DNA of 64,000 nucleotides from Flaccisagitta enflata (Eukaryota > Chaetognatha > Sagittoidea > Aphragmophora), in the NCBI GenBank assembly GCA_965153355.1, contig OZ231126.1, forward strand, positions 107,074,001 to 107,138,000, written 5' to 3'. This document shows, one piece after another, positions 20,331 to 31,295 of the stretch. Within the stretch, counting starts at the first letter, position 1, and every line of letters begins with the position of its first letter. The notes under the pieces are model-generated. The model did no database searches, was not told the DNA's origin, and saw nothing but the letters and a program-made list of their open reading frames with translations. Both the position numbers and the translations under genes were made by a program.

Positions 20331-22785
20331 GTGGTAAGCTTTTACTGTCCTCCTCCTCCACTTGTTTCCATCAACGATCAGCACCCATTTCCATCTGCAC
20401 CTACCCCAAACACAGGTGGAAACACTTCCCCCATACAAATCCCCTCACTGCCTCAGGTGTCTGACACTTTGCCGGGTGGTTCAAAAATACGAACGATCTT
20501 TAATGGTTTAGGGGGCGCTGATTCTTGTGCGAAAAAAGGAAAAACCCAACACTGTACCAAAAACAGGTCACGGATTGCCAACATATCCTGATATCAGTGA
20601 TTTCTGTTATGTTTGCCGAGATAGAAAAAACTTTAATCAGGGTAAATGTGAGACCTGTCAAAGTCATTTTTCAGTAGTTCCACAGTGCCCTGATAGTTCT
20701 AGATTTTACCCAGCTCACCCTGAGTTTATGCAGCAAAGTGGCTTGGAGAATCACATGCAGTTTCAAATAGATACTTTGTACCGTGATAACGAAATTGCAA
20801 GAAATAGTCAGGGTATCTATCAGTTTGCTAACCATTCAACTGATCCAGCCATACAGGTGGCCAGGGCACTTAGCTCAGCACCTAACAAGTTAGTTCTCAT
20901 CCAACAAATAGGTGATGGACTAGCTAGAGGAACTCTAAAAGCAGAAAAGGACAAGCTGCAAATAGTTTTTTTCACAACGTTTGAAAACTTGAGGAAAAAG
21001 AAAAACCCAGAATTGGATCCCATCTTTTATTTGCCTGACGCTGTTCTTAATATGACAACAGAAACTATGGGACCTGCTGACGCTTATTCAGTTCCAATAG
21101 GGGTTGTGACTTCAATTATTCGCGAGCGCATTGAAAAAGGGATTTCTCAATCCCTAACGCTGTTCAGAATAATTTTTTCTTCGACCCATTTTCCTAATGG
21201 ACTGGACTTAATGTATGATGAATCATCAAATCAATTCCTACAAAGGATGGGAGCCAATTCAACCTGGGTGGAATTGATGTCTCCTCAGGTTTTGGACTCA
21301 GTGGAAACTCCCTTTCTGACCAGCGATCTGGAAAGCCCTCGCACCATGTTTTTAAAAGCTCTTTTTCAACATGTGAATGAACTTACTCTGGAACAACAAA
21401 AAGTACTTGGACTCCCACAAGACGTCACAAATAGGATAAATGTGGAACTTACCTAATCTTCACATGATGATGCCGAGAAAACCTTGCACCAACGCTCAGA
21501 TGACTTCCTCAAATTGCTCCAACCAATAGATGGCAACATGGAGAACTACGTGGAAAATTTCAAAGGCTGGTATGAGTCCTTTTATATGCGTATGCTTCCT
21601 GCCCAAAGAAAACCTGTAGATAATATTTCTCCATTTAGGCCTATGCCTCATCAACAGTCTACGCCTAAATTGGCATTGGATGGTGGAAACACCGGGGCAG
21701 TCCCAGGAATAGTGGCGTTGCCTCAAATTGTGATTGGGACTGCAACCAATGGACAGCAAACCAACCATGTGGTGCCATCGACCGATGTGGCGGGCCATAC
21801 AATGCCACATCTACAGGCGGCTACTTCTCTAAATGCTGGAAGCATCAACCAAACATCCAAATCTGTTAACTTTGACATGCTCGTCGAGGCGGAAAAAAGC
21901 GCCGCATTATCTGCTGGTGTTTTGCCAGGACAAGCCGAACAACGATTTAGGCTAATATCCAGTTTCCCAGCCATGGACCCTGTCCAAGGACCCCAGGATA
22001 TGAGGGGAAGAGAAATGATTGGGCTGCCTGCGGCGGGTGTCAATCCAACTTCTGTTCTGACTCAACAAGGAGTGGAGTCCTTAAATAGGACAGCTGATGA
22101 GCAGAGGCTTGAACAAAGCAAGTTGGAAGAAAGATTTAGGAGGTTGTTGCGAGCAAACATAGCTTTAAATACCGTGGTGGAGAGTCCATCGTTAAATGGA
22201 AATTTTTGGGGTGACAATTTCCGGGGGGAGGTGATGGACGTCATTGGCGAATCTCAACTGCAACCCCCTTCAAATGCCTTGGCTGTAAACATGATTCCCT
22301 CAAATCCAAACTTACAACCCATAGTGCCTGGTGGGTCAGGCGGACCTAGTGGACCAGTGGGACCTAGTGGGCCAGGTGGACCCGGTGGGTCAGGCGGACC
22401 TAGTGGGCCAGGTCGACCTAGTGGGCCAGGTGGACCCGGTGGGTCAGGCGGACCAGGTGGGCTTGGTGAACCCGGTGGGTCAGGCGGACCTGGTGGGTCA
22501 GGCGGACCTAGTGGGCCAGGTGGACCTGGAGGTGGGCCTGGAGGATCTGGACCTGGAGGATCTGGGCCTGGAGGTTCTGGACCTGGAGGAACAGGACCAA
22601 TACAGCCAGGCAATAGTGCAGAATGTTGCTGCATTCATCAAATGTCTGAGAGGGTCATAAGGCAAGAAGAAAGACTATATGACCTGGACAAAGCAGATCA
22701 AAGTAGGGCTCAACAGGTCGCCCAAGGGCAATATGTGGTCAGCGATACCCGTTGCCCTGCTTTGAGTGATTGTGAATTGGAGTGA
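20331..22785 (+). pseudogene. zinc-ribbon and collagen-like ORF, possibly a retroelement Gag
   Basis: A Pro-rich lead (about 20331-20530) shifts frame in an A run near 20532 into the main frame, which runs to 22785 with one in-frame TAA at 21454-21456. An early CxxC-x10-CxxC motif (CYVCRDRKNF...CETC, near 20607-20665) suggests a zinc ribbon. A helical middle follows, with FKGWYESFYMRM near 21560-21600, recalling FKSWYSQFKYQT in the Ty3 gag at 41.35 kb. Near 22330-22610 is a (GPGGSGGPS)-type collagen-like tract of about 95 residues, then a Cys cluster (ECCCIHQM) and a short helix to the end. No secretion signal is seen, so a true collagen is unlikely. Gag is an inference from layout and the short similarity. 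The copy is broken. Confidence 0.45.
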
Positions 22786-22796
22786 GGGAGCAGGGC

Positions 22797-22845
22797 AGCG
22801 GCCCCGAAGGGGACAAAGTCCTGTAGAACACAGGGGACTTTTGTT
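22797..22845. repeat. single arm of the GGCCCC foldback repeat
   Basis: CGGCCCCGAAGGGGACAAAG then TCCTGTAGAACACAGGGG directly follows the ORF stop. It ends in TTTTGTTCGTTC, the reverse complement of sequence at 41203-41216. Confidence 0.8.
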
Positions 22846-22967
22846 CGTTCATGTGAAAACTACTGAAGACCATGGACGAATAATAAGAATGAAACACTCC
22901 AATTACATTACATGGAATATTGATGGCTGATTTGGTGCTAAAGGGCACCCCCAAACATAACCCCTGC

Positions 22968-23143
22968 AAGAACAAATTAACAAACAACCCAACAAAACAT
23001 CGAACAAACAAACAAACAGAAAAACAAATGAACGGACGAAGGAAAGAAGAAATCGAGAAACAAACAAACAAATGAACAAACAAACAAACAAACAAACAAA
23101 CAAACGAACGAACAAACGAATGAACGAACAAACAAACAAACAA
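22968..23143. repeat. (CAAA/GAAC)n tetranucleotide tract
   Basis: AACAAACAAACAAACGAACG-type sequence on the plus strand. Apparent Phe/Cys/Leu frames on the minus strand are an artefact of this repeat. Confidence 0.9.
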
Positions 23144-23511
23144 ACGCCTGTGATGTTATGTAGGAAGCTGTAAAGTAATCATGATCACTCGTCACTTTTT
23201 CATGCTCAACTGAACGTAAACCAACTGACTAACTGACCAACCCACTGACTAACCAATGATTTATCCACAAAGCGGGGTGAAAAAAAAACTACAAAAACTG
23301 AAAAAAAAAACAGGATAACCCATATCATATGATTATTGTATTCATTCCTTTTTCTGTTATTCATAATTGTTTTCCCCATTAACATTGTTAACATCACTGT
23401 GGTCGTCAGTTTCATTGTTTTTGTCGTTATCTTCATCATTATTGTTGTTGTCATCATTGTTTTTGGTTTTGCTACTGTCATTGTCATCTTGTCTTTCATT
23501 TTTTTTTTATT

Positions 23512-23735
23512 GCGGACATGCAATTCTGTAAGAGGCTTTGTCTGTCCGTTGGTCCGTCGGTCCGTCACACTCGAGTTGTCACGCTCGAGCTGAAAACGCA
23601 AAAAACGCGTATTTAGGCTGCTGCAGTTGGTATTGTTTGTGTGTGAGTGAGTTGAAGGGGGGATTAGGGGTGTGGGTGGGGTTTGACTGGGGTTTGGATG
23701 CCTCTGCCCACCCGTCCGCAACAATATTGTGACCC
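23512..23735 (+). repeat. dispersed CCGT-core repeat, copy
   Basis: Head GACATGCAATTCTGTAAGAG followed by a TCCGTTGGTCCGTCGG core, CTCGAGCTGAAAACGC, and a diverged tail with CTGCCCACCCGTCCGCAAC. It belongs to the same family as 23940-24108. Confidence 0.75.
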
Positions 23736-23939
23736 TGCGTCACTTGTTGTTCTTTACTTAGTTACTTAGATATCATCATTACTGTTGTTGTCTCTTGTTG
23801 TTGCTATCCTTCTATTTATCTCACTGATCATTGTTTTAGTTGTTGCAGTCGTTAGTTTTGTGATTGTTTCCGTCGTCATTGTCTTATTTCGTTCTTCACT
23901 CTAACCACTTTGAATTGTGTGCACATTTAATGTTTTTAG

Positions 23940-24108
23940 TTGTGGACACGCAACTCTATAAGAGGCTTTGTCCGTCCGTCCGTCGGTTGGTTGGTTGGTC
24001 GGTCGGTTGGTCGGTCCATCCGTCACGCTCGAGTTGAAAAGTGGGAAAACGCACATTTCCGCCCCTGCCCATCTGGTGGCCATGTATCCGGCCTTGTTTT
24101 TTGTAGTT
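23940..24108 (+). repeat. dispersed CCGT-core repeat, best-preserved copy
   Basis: Head GTGGACACGCAACTCTATAA + GAGGCTTTG, core of CCGT/TTGG/TCGG tetranucleotides, CTCGAGTTGAAAAGTGGG, then GCCCCTGCCCATCTGGTGGC and CATGTATCCGGCCTTG. The family has conserved ends and a variable tetranucleotide middle. No ORF is present. Confidence 0.85.
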
Positions 24109-24340
24109 TACCAACTAGTCAACAAATTCCTCATCAATAGTCTGATGCAAACGTTTTCACTGAAACCTGCCGAATAGTCGACCCTCTTAAAATGAATCGT
24201 TAGCTAACTAAGGAACAAGTAGCAACATAAGTTTAGATTTAAAGGAAAATAAGTTTTTAGGAATGTTTGAAAATAAACGACCAATCATCCATTATTTCCA
24301 TCAAGTTGGTAAAGTCAATTTCGTTTGATTCATAGTAAGT

Positions 24341-24529
<189 letters not shown>

Positions 24530-24647
24530 CTATAAGTAGCTTTGTCTGTCTGTCTGTTGATCCATTTCTTCCCCTGCCTTGCTCACACCTGATTGATATT
24601 GTTTGCAAAGCTTTCATTTTTGACTTGGTTCTGTTTTCATCGCAATT

Positions 24648-26459
24648 ATGCTGTTGAAAATCGGCCTCATCCTTGGAGATAGTATTCTCCATGGATATTT
24701 TTCCAAAGATCCCCTCCTCTGCTCCAAAATCAAACAACAGTTTGACCTTGACGTTGTTGAATCAGATTTTCGACCAGGGAAAACAACAGATTTTCTTGTT
24801 CACAAGGTTTTCCCTTGGCAAATGGCAGAATTTGTCAACAGACATGATTGCAACATCTTGGTCGACGTGTTTTTGATTTCTGGGGCAGTTGACCTTTCTG
24901 ATTCAATTTCCAAAACTCTGCATTTCAATCTCGAAGATTTCATAACAAGACGAAATGCAGAATTGAAAATTGTGATGGATCATCCGTTTGTTCGCCGGTT
25001 GTTTGTCTATCCCCTCACACCTCGTCGCATTTGTAAAAATGACTTATGCGTCAGGTTTCCAAAATACGCAAATCGCAATTGGATCTTGATGGCAAATCGG
25101 TGTGTTCATGATGTCAACCTTTCAAATATCAATTTTCATTCGAAGTTGCGTCATGTGCCCTGATTGCCTACAAACCAAATGTTGAAGTATGTTGCAAAAG
25201 ATGGAATTCATTTAGGTCCGGATGGAAAAAGCGTATATGCATGGTCGGTGTTGCAGGTCTGTGAGCAAAAGAAATTCTCAAAGGATGAATTCCCTCCTTT
25301 GCAACATCCAAAGAGTGAGGCGTCACCACTCCAGTCAATGGACATGCAATTAGCAAACTTTGAAGCTAAGAAGAGAGAAGAGAAGAAGAAGAGAGTTGAT
25401 GCAATTTTGATTGATTCGTGGTCTGAAAGACTTTTAAAAGACAATAATGTATCTGTTAAAAAGGAGATGCATGTTAAATGCACTTCTTTATGCAAGGAAA
25501 GAAAGACACAAAAAATTGAAGACGTTTCAATCAAAGTTGCTCCAAAAGAGAAAACAGAAAAGAAAAAAAGAAAGGAAAAGAAAAGCAAGCTTCAAAGACC
25601 AATTGATTGCGGAGTTGTTGATGCCTTTATCAACAGAAGTATTTTGAGAAAGCAGAAAAGTGGAGAGGAGAGACAAGTTGATCGATTGGTCAAAAATATT
25701 TTAAGAAAATGTTCGGTCAAGGATGTTTGTTCTTCTCCACTTCATCACTATAGGGGGGTTTTTCCGTCTGCAGACTCATTTGCTGATCAACCCAATGGTT
25801 TGTCTGCCGATCAATCTAAGAATTTGTCCGGTGATAAACCAGATACTTTGTCCGCTGGTCAATTTGTTGGGATATCTGATGATCAACTTGTTGGTGTATC
25901 TGGTGATATGTCCATTGGTCTATCTGTTGATCCATCGTTTGGTCCTGATGTTGATCCATCCATTGATCTATCCGTCAATCTATCCGCTGATCCATCTTAT
26001 AAACTTACAAATATATCATTTTATGATCATTCCGTAGGTCCAAAAATTGATCAACAGGAGAGAGCAAATGCTGAGATGAGACTAAGGCAAAAAATTGTGT
26101 CTTTTGAACAAAGACGCGCAGCAACCAAGACTAAAGATATGACTTTTCAGCGTATCACCGAACCCAACAATCCTTGCAATTTTGGAAAGAAACAACAACA
26201 AAAAGTTGTGAAAAAAATGAAAAAATTTTTCAACTGTTTTACTTCCAAGTCCCATTACCAAACATCAGAGAAAATCCGTGTGACCTATCACACACAAAAT
26301 GGTATAATGGTAGAGCATGTGGAGTCTGATGGTTCATGCAATGTTATCTTTGATAATCTAAACCTTTGTGGTGGTGGCCGTAAAAGAATGCCAGTGAAGA
26401 ACGAGAAAAGAAAAGGAAGCAAAGGGCAAAACAAGATGAAAATAGAAAGGAAAAATTGA
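24648..26459 (+). pseudogene. Helentron N-terminal segment: SGNH/GDSL hydrolase-like domain plus Lys-rich and 8-residue repeats
   Basis: Starts at the ATG at 24648. SGNH block I is GDS at 24675-24683 (LILGDSILHG). A PGKTT follows (block II-like). The block III position has ISGAVDL, lacking the usual Asn. The catalytic Asp-His block V is at 25200-25211 (DGIHLGPDGKSVYAW). Such esterase-like domains are known from some LINE ORF1 proteins; here one sits upstream of a Rep-helicase. An in-frame TGA at 25161-25163 separates block V from the rest. A Lys/Glu-rich segment follows, then at about 25775-26010 roughly nine units of eight residues (SADQSKNL, SGDKPDTL, SVDPSFGP). Near 26385 an A run shifts the frame into the next segment; the remainder to 26459 is out of frame. 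Confidence 0.7.
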
Positions 26460-28468
26460 GGGAAGAAGCAAAGAATAGAATGAAAAACTTAAGAGAAGAT
26501 CAGACTGAACAAGAAAAGGAAAAATTTAGAGAAGAAATGAAGAATAGAATGAAGGACCTGAGGGAAGATGAAACAAAACAAGAAAAGGAAGAATTGAGAG
26601 AGGAAGCAAAGAATAGAATGAAAAACCTGAGGAAAGGGCAGGAAGAAGGAGAGAAGGAAGAGGAGAAGAGCAAGGACAGAAAAAGAAAACAGAAACTGAG
26701 GGATGAGCAAGATGAGGAAGACAAGGTAGAATTGAGGGGAGAAGCTAAGGTAAGAATGCAGAATTTGAGGGGAGGGCAAAATAAAGGAGAGAAGGAAGAG
26801 GAAAAGAGCAAGGACAGAAAGAGAAAACAGAAACTTAGGGATGAGCAAGATGAGGAAGAAAAGGTCGAATTAAGGGGAGAAGCTAAGGTAAGAATGCAGA
26901 ATTTGAGGGAAGTACAAGATCAGGAAGAAAAGGCAGAATTAAGAAAAGAAGCACAGGTGAGGATGCAGAAAGTGCGACAAACAAAAACTAAGCAAAAGAC
27001 TCCTGAAGTTTTCACTGATGAAGCTACAAAAAATACAATGAAAAAGATTCAGATTCAGTCTCATGACGAATCATACCAGGTAGACAGAAAGGAGATTGAA
27101 TCTGAATTTCGGACTTTTTTCAATGCCATCGCTGATGGACCTCATTTCTATTGTGTTTCATGCGCTCGGAGTATGTTCTGTGAACAAGTGGTAAAACTGT
27201 CACAAGTTATGAGGGACAAAAAAGTCACTCATAACAAAATCAACATTGATTGGTTTAAGGATATCCCTAGTATTGATAGTTGCTTGTATATCTGCAAGAC
27301 ATGCCAAAATCATATTACAAAAGGTAATCTTCCTAAGTTAGCTGTGGCTAATAACAATGAATTACCTCATGTTCCTGATTTCATTAGGACTTTGAATGAT
27401 GGAGAAGAAAGGTTAGTGGCACCACGTACATTCTTTGTGAGAGTCAAAAGCCTTGGAATTGGTGCTCAGCGCGGCATTGTCAGTAATGCCGTGAATGTAC
27501 CGATACCAATGGAAAAAATGGTCTCTCAGCTGCCACTAACCTCTGCTGATAATGTTGTTACTCTGAATTTCAAACAAAAAATGAAGTATGACCATTCATA
27601 CCTCACCATGAACATTAGTTTGGAAAATGTTTGCTCTGCATTGAATCATCTCATTAATACAGAGCTTTACAAAAAGTTAGACATTACCCTAAGTGAGGGT
27701 AATATCTCACTTTTGAGAAACAACATTACCAATTCAGTCATTGTCCCTCCATGTCTTGATGATATGCAAGAAAATGATGATGTTCCTAGTGATGTTGCTA
27801 TGGCTGAATGTGAAACCATTTCTAGTGGGATGAATGGAAATGCAGTTGATGTTGATGACATGGCAATTGATAATGACGAAGGTGTTGATGATTGTGAAAA
27901 TGCTCCTGAAAACAATGAATTTGTTGAGGACGAAGATGATGATGGATGGACGGAAAAAACTGAAAAGGAATGTCAAAATGTAGGTAATGCTGACATGATG
28001 ATACTGAATGAGATTGAAGAAATTAGCAATATTTCAATGGCTTTGAAATCATTCAGTATCGCGCCAGGGGAGGGGCAAATACCTCTACCCTTGACTCTAG
28101 ACCAACATGCGCTAAGAGCTGCGTATCCTACTCTCTTTGCAGGACAACTACCCAAAGAAAGTTTGATACCACTCTCTATTGCGGATGTTGCCAAGTTGTA
28201 CATGGAGCATCATGATCCGAGGTTTCGTTTACACAACCAATTCCCATTTGCTCTTTATCGTGTTTCACAAACTTTTGCAATCAAAAATTCAGTGTTTGTG
28301 AACCTGAAAAAGAACAAATGCATGGATGGTTCAAATATAACCGCCAAGGATATTTTGGGAACATCTGGCAATAGTCTCATCCAGCATAATAGTGGGTATA
28401 AAGTACTCATGTCTGATAGGTCATCGCCGGCCTATTGGCAAAAAATTCAAGGTGAGTTAAAGGGGTGA
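26456..28468 (+). pseudogene. Helentron segment: charged repeats, zinc/DUF6570-like domain, acidic linker
   Basis: The frame continues from about 26387 (NASEEREKKRKQRAKQDENR). It opens with 5-6 repeats of about 20-45 residues (LREEAKNRMKNLREDQ, LRGEAKVRMQNLRG), probably a long charged helix. Next comes a Cys-rich domain (FYCVSCARSMFC near 27150-27185, CLYICKTCQNHI near 27285) followed by GIGAQRGIVSNAVNVPIPME and a VSQLPLT motif. This order matches the DUF6570 region before the Rep domain in animal Helitrons. An Asp/Glu-rich linker (about 27770-27960) leads to PLTLDQHALRAAYPTLFAGQ and AYWQKIQGELKG. The frame is lost in a G run at 28464-28467, inside what should be continuous Helitron N-domain sequence. 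Confidence 0.78.
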
Positions 28469-30198
28469 TACGCCAATTGGGTATGCCATCCTTCTTTCTT
28501 ACCTTTTCTGCGGCTGAGACTATTTGGCCAGAAGTCATTCAAAGTCTTTATTTTGAAAAGCATGGAAAAACATTGACTTTGGATGAAGTGGCCAAAATGT
28601 CATGGATTGACAAAGTGACTTTGATTCGTGAAAATCCCATTTTGACATCAAGACATTTTGACCATCGTTTTCGAATGTTCTTAAATATGGTTGTGAAGCC
28701 AACTCTTGGATACAATGATGATACTGATGACTATTTCATGCGGATTGAGTTCCAAAATAGGGGCAGTCCGCATGTACATATGGTTGTTTGGCTTGAATCT
28801 GCTCCAAAATATGGCGTTCATGACAAACAATCAATATGCATCTATATTGACAAGTTCATTTCAGTTGATCTACCTGGAAATGAGCTGCTTGACATTCCTT
28901 TTCATCTCAAATGTCAAGTCCATCGTCATAAATTGACATGTAGGAAAACTATCAGAGGTGCACAAAAAAAGAAGAAGACGGACAATAAGGATACTCTTAA
29001 TGATAATATGGATAAAAAGAGAGTCAAACTTGATGGTAAACGGTACAAGTGTAGGTTTGGTTTTCCAAGAAAACCATTACCTATGACTACCATTTTAGAA
29101 CCTTTAGATTTGGATCATTATATAAAAACAAGCAATGGTGATGTTGAATTATCAGCTGAGGAATTTGTTAAAAGGAAGAAAGATATGAAGAAAATATTAA
29201 ATGGCAACATCAAAACCATTAATGATTATCTTTCTTCTCTGGATATTTCCAATGCTGATGTGTTCAACATGACATTTGAACAGTTTTTGAATAACTTAGA
29301 AATGAATGAAACTGAGTATCTGATGGCACTTTCCTTTGAAATTAAAAAGCCTACGGTTTTTTTTAGGAGGAATGTTAAGTCCATCAGAACTAATAATTAT
29401 AATGATACTCTTCTCAAGGTTTGGGGTGGGAATATGGATATTCAGTATATACTGGATCCATATTCCGTTTGCCATTATATAGTGTCATATATTGGCAAAT
29501 CTTATCGTGGTATGAGCAAGCTTCTTCAAAAAGTCACAAATGAGTGTAAAAAGAAGAATAACTGTTTGAGAGAACAGTTTTTCAAATTCGTTCGTGAATT
29601 TCAAGGTGCCAGTGAGATTTCCAGTCAGGAGGTAGGGTACAATCTCTTGCAAATGCCCTTAATCTCATCTACTCGTACAAAAGTTAGGATAAACACATAT
29701 CCTGCTACTGAACGAGTTAAGATGTTAAAATCTTCAAAGGCATTGGCGTCCTTATCTCCTGACAGCGAAGACATATTTCTCACAGACTGCTTTCAATGCT
29801 ATGTAGTAAGAGATAAAGATTTTGAAAATGTTAATCTTATTGATTATATTTCTGGGAGGCTGACAGATAAAAAGACAAAAGTAATTTTGTATTATCAGTA
29901 CGATCCAAAAACTCAATTTGACGACTTTGCTCGTGTTCAGCTTCTACTATTTACTTCATGGCGCAAGGAAGCAGAACTCACTGGTAGCTTTGAATCATAC
30001 GGAGATAGATATCTCTCCCTGGAAAAACAAATTGAAGAAGCCCGCTCATTTTACCACAAAATGAAAAAAAAGGTGCTTGATGATGCCATGAGTGAGTATG
30101 AGCATGATCACAATTTGGTCCCAGTTGTTGATGAGGAAGAAAGTTTGGCAAAAAAATCAATGAACACCAAAATAAGATGGTCAATTCATTTGATTTGA
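28465..30198 (+). pseudogene. Helentron Rep domain (HUH endonuclease)
   Basis: This is the rolling-circle replication initiator segment, which nicks and rejoins element DNA. The Helitron_like_N signature is at the start (IRQLGMPSFFLTFSAAETIW). The HUH metal-binding motif is at 28771-28785 (HVHMV in GSPHVHMVVW). The two-tyrosine motif is near 29476-29505 (HYIVSYIGKSYRG), with Tyr residues four apart and the following Lys. Both tyrosines are present, as in autonomous elements. Between them are Cys/His positions (LKCQVHRHKLTC, YKCRFGFPR) typical of the family. The C-terminal link to the helicase is lost to a frameshift near 30165-30176; the last residues here are out of frame. Without that shift the segment is well conserved. 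Confidence 0.88.
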
Positions 30199-31295
30199 TT
30201 CCCACTGACATATCAAATGAATTAGGATTTGATTATCTGAAGGAGGATGAGTTGTCGGTTAAAAAGAAGAAGATTGACCAAAATGATATGCATCTAATGT
30301 TTTGCGCTCTAAATCTCAAACAGAAGGAAATTTTTCTAGAGATTGTGAGTTGTGAAAACAAGGGATTACCATATCATTTTGTTGTTATTGGTAAAGCTGG
30401 AACTGGAAAATCTAAGGTTTTGAAGGCAATCAATACTTGGATTGATCATTTTCACTCAACAATGAGAGGAAATGATCCAAATGTTCCTTGCAGCATTATC
30501 TGTGCATATACAGGTAATGCTGCATTTAACGCCTCTGGCCATACCTTTCATTCTGCTCTGGGAATAAGAGCGATGAAAGGTTATGACAATGCCAGTGGCA
30601 TGATTGCTGACAAAACTTTACATCATCTCATGGGTGTTTTTGCTAATATTACCCACCTGTCAGGTGATGAATTTACCTACATTGGAAGTTCCATGCTTTC
30701 CAAAATCAATCGACATCTCAAACTAATCAAATCAAATCCTCATGATGATTTTGGTGGTTTAAACATCGTTTTTTATGGTGACCCTTGTCAACTGGGACCA
30801 GTTGCGGACAAGCACATATTCGAGCATGATTCTAAGGATCCATATGGAATAATTTCTGAAGGAGTACTTTTTGAAAGTTTCTGTAGCTTTGAACTGACGG
30901 AAATCATGAGACAAGAGGACAAAAGCTTACAAAATGCTCTTTGTGATCTGTCTGACGCGTCCACTCCTACGTCTGCTCAAAATGTTGCTCTTTTGAAGAG
31001 CTGTGTAAAGAATGTAGATGATTTGATAATTGAACCTCACAAGAGAATTGACTTATTTGCATTTAATGCAGATGTTAATGTCCATAACGATCGTCTGATT
31101 GCCACAGTGAAAGGGGAATCACATTTGGTTGATGCGGATTTGTCAATTATGGGTGATGAGACAAGGGCAGTGAAAGAAAAAGTAAAACAGGCCATACGGG
31201 ACAGACATGACCATACAGAGACAATTGGACTTAGGCTCCATGTTGATTATAGAGTTGGTGGGCGATACTTCATCCCTGTCAACATTGACGACTGA
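30177..31295 (+). pseudogene. Helentron helicase, N-terminal two thirds (Pif1/RecD-like SF1)
   Basis: Walker A is GKAGTGKS (30390-30413). SF1 motif Ia-like sequence follows (IICAYTGNAAFNASGHTFHS), Walker B/motif II is FYGDPCQLGP (about 30768-30797), and a motif III-like ELTEIMRQED lies near 30893-30920. The lead sequence (MVNSFDLIPTDISNE) belongs to the preceding Rep frame after a one-base shift. The end (VDYRVGGRYFIPVNID) should run directly into DGLVNGAIG, but a one-base shift near 31290 creates a stop. The helicase unwinds the strand during rolling-circle transposition. ATPase residues are intact in this segment. Confidence 0.88.

Noticed and set aside
22330-22610. A genuine collagen gene
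   Set aside because: The tract is short and irregular and lies inside a broken ORF with a zinc ribbon; no signal peptide or fibrillar domains.
22739-23195. Phe/Cys/Leu-rich membrane-like frames on the minus strand
   Set aside because: Produced by the CAAA/GAAC tetranucleotide repeat.
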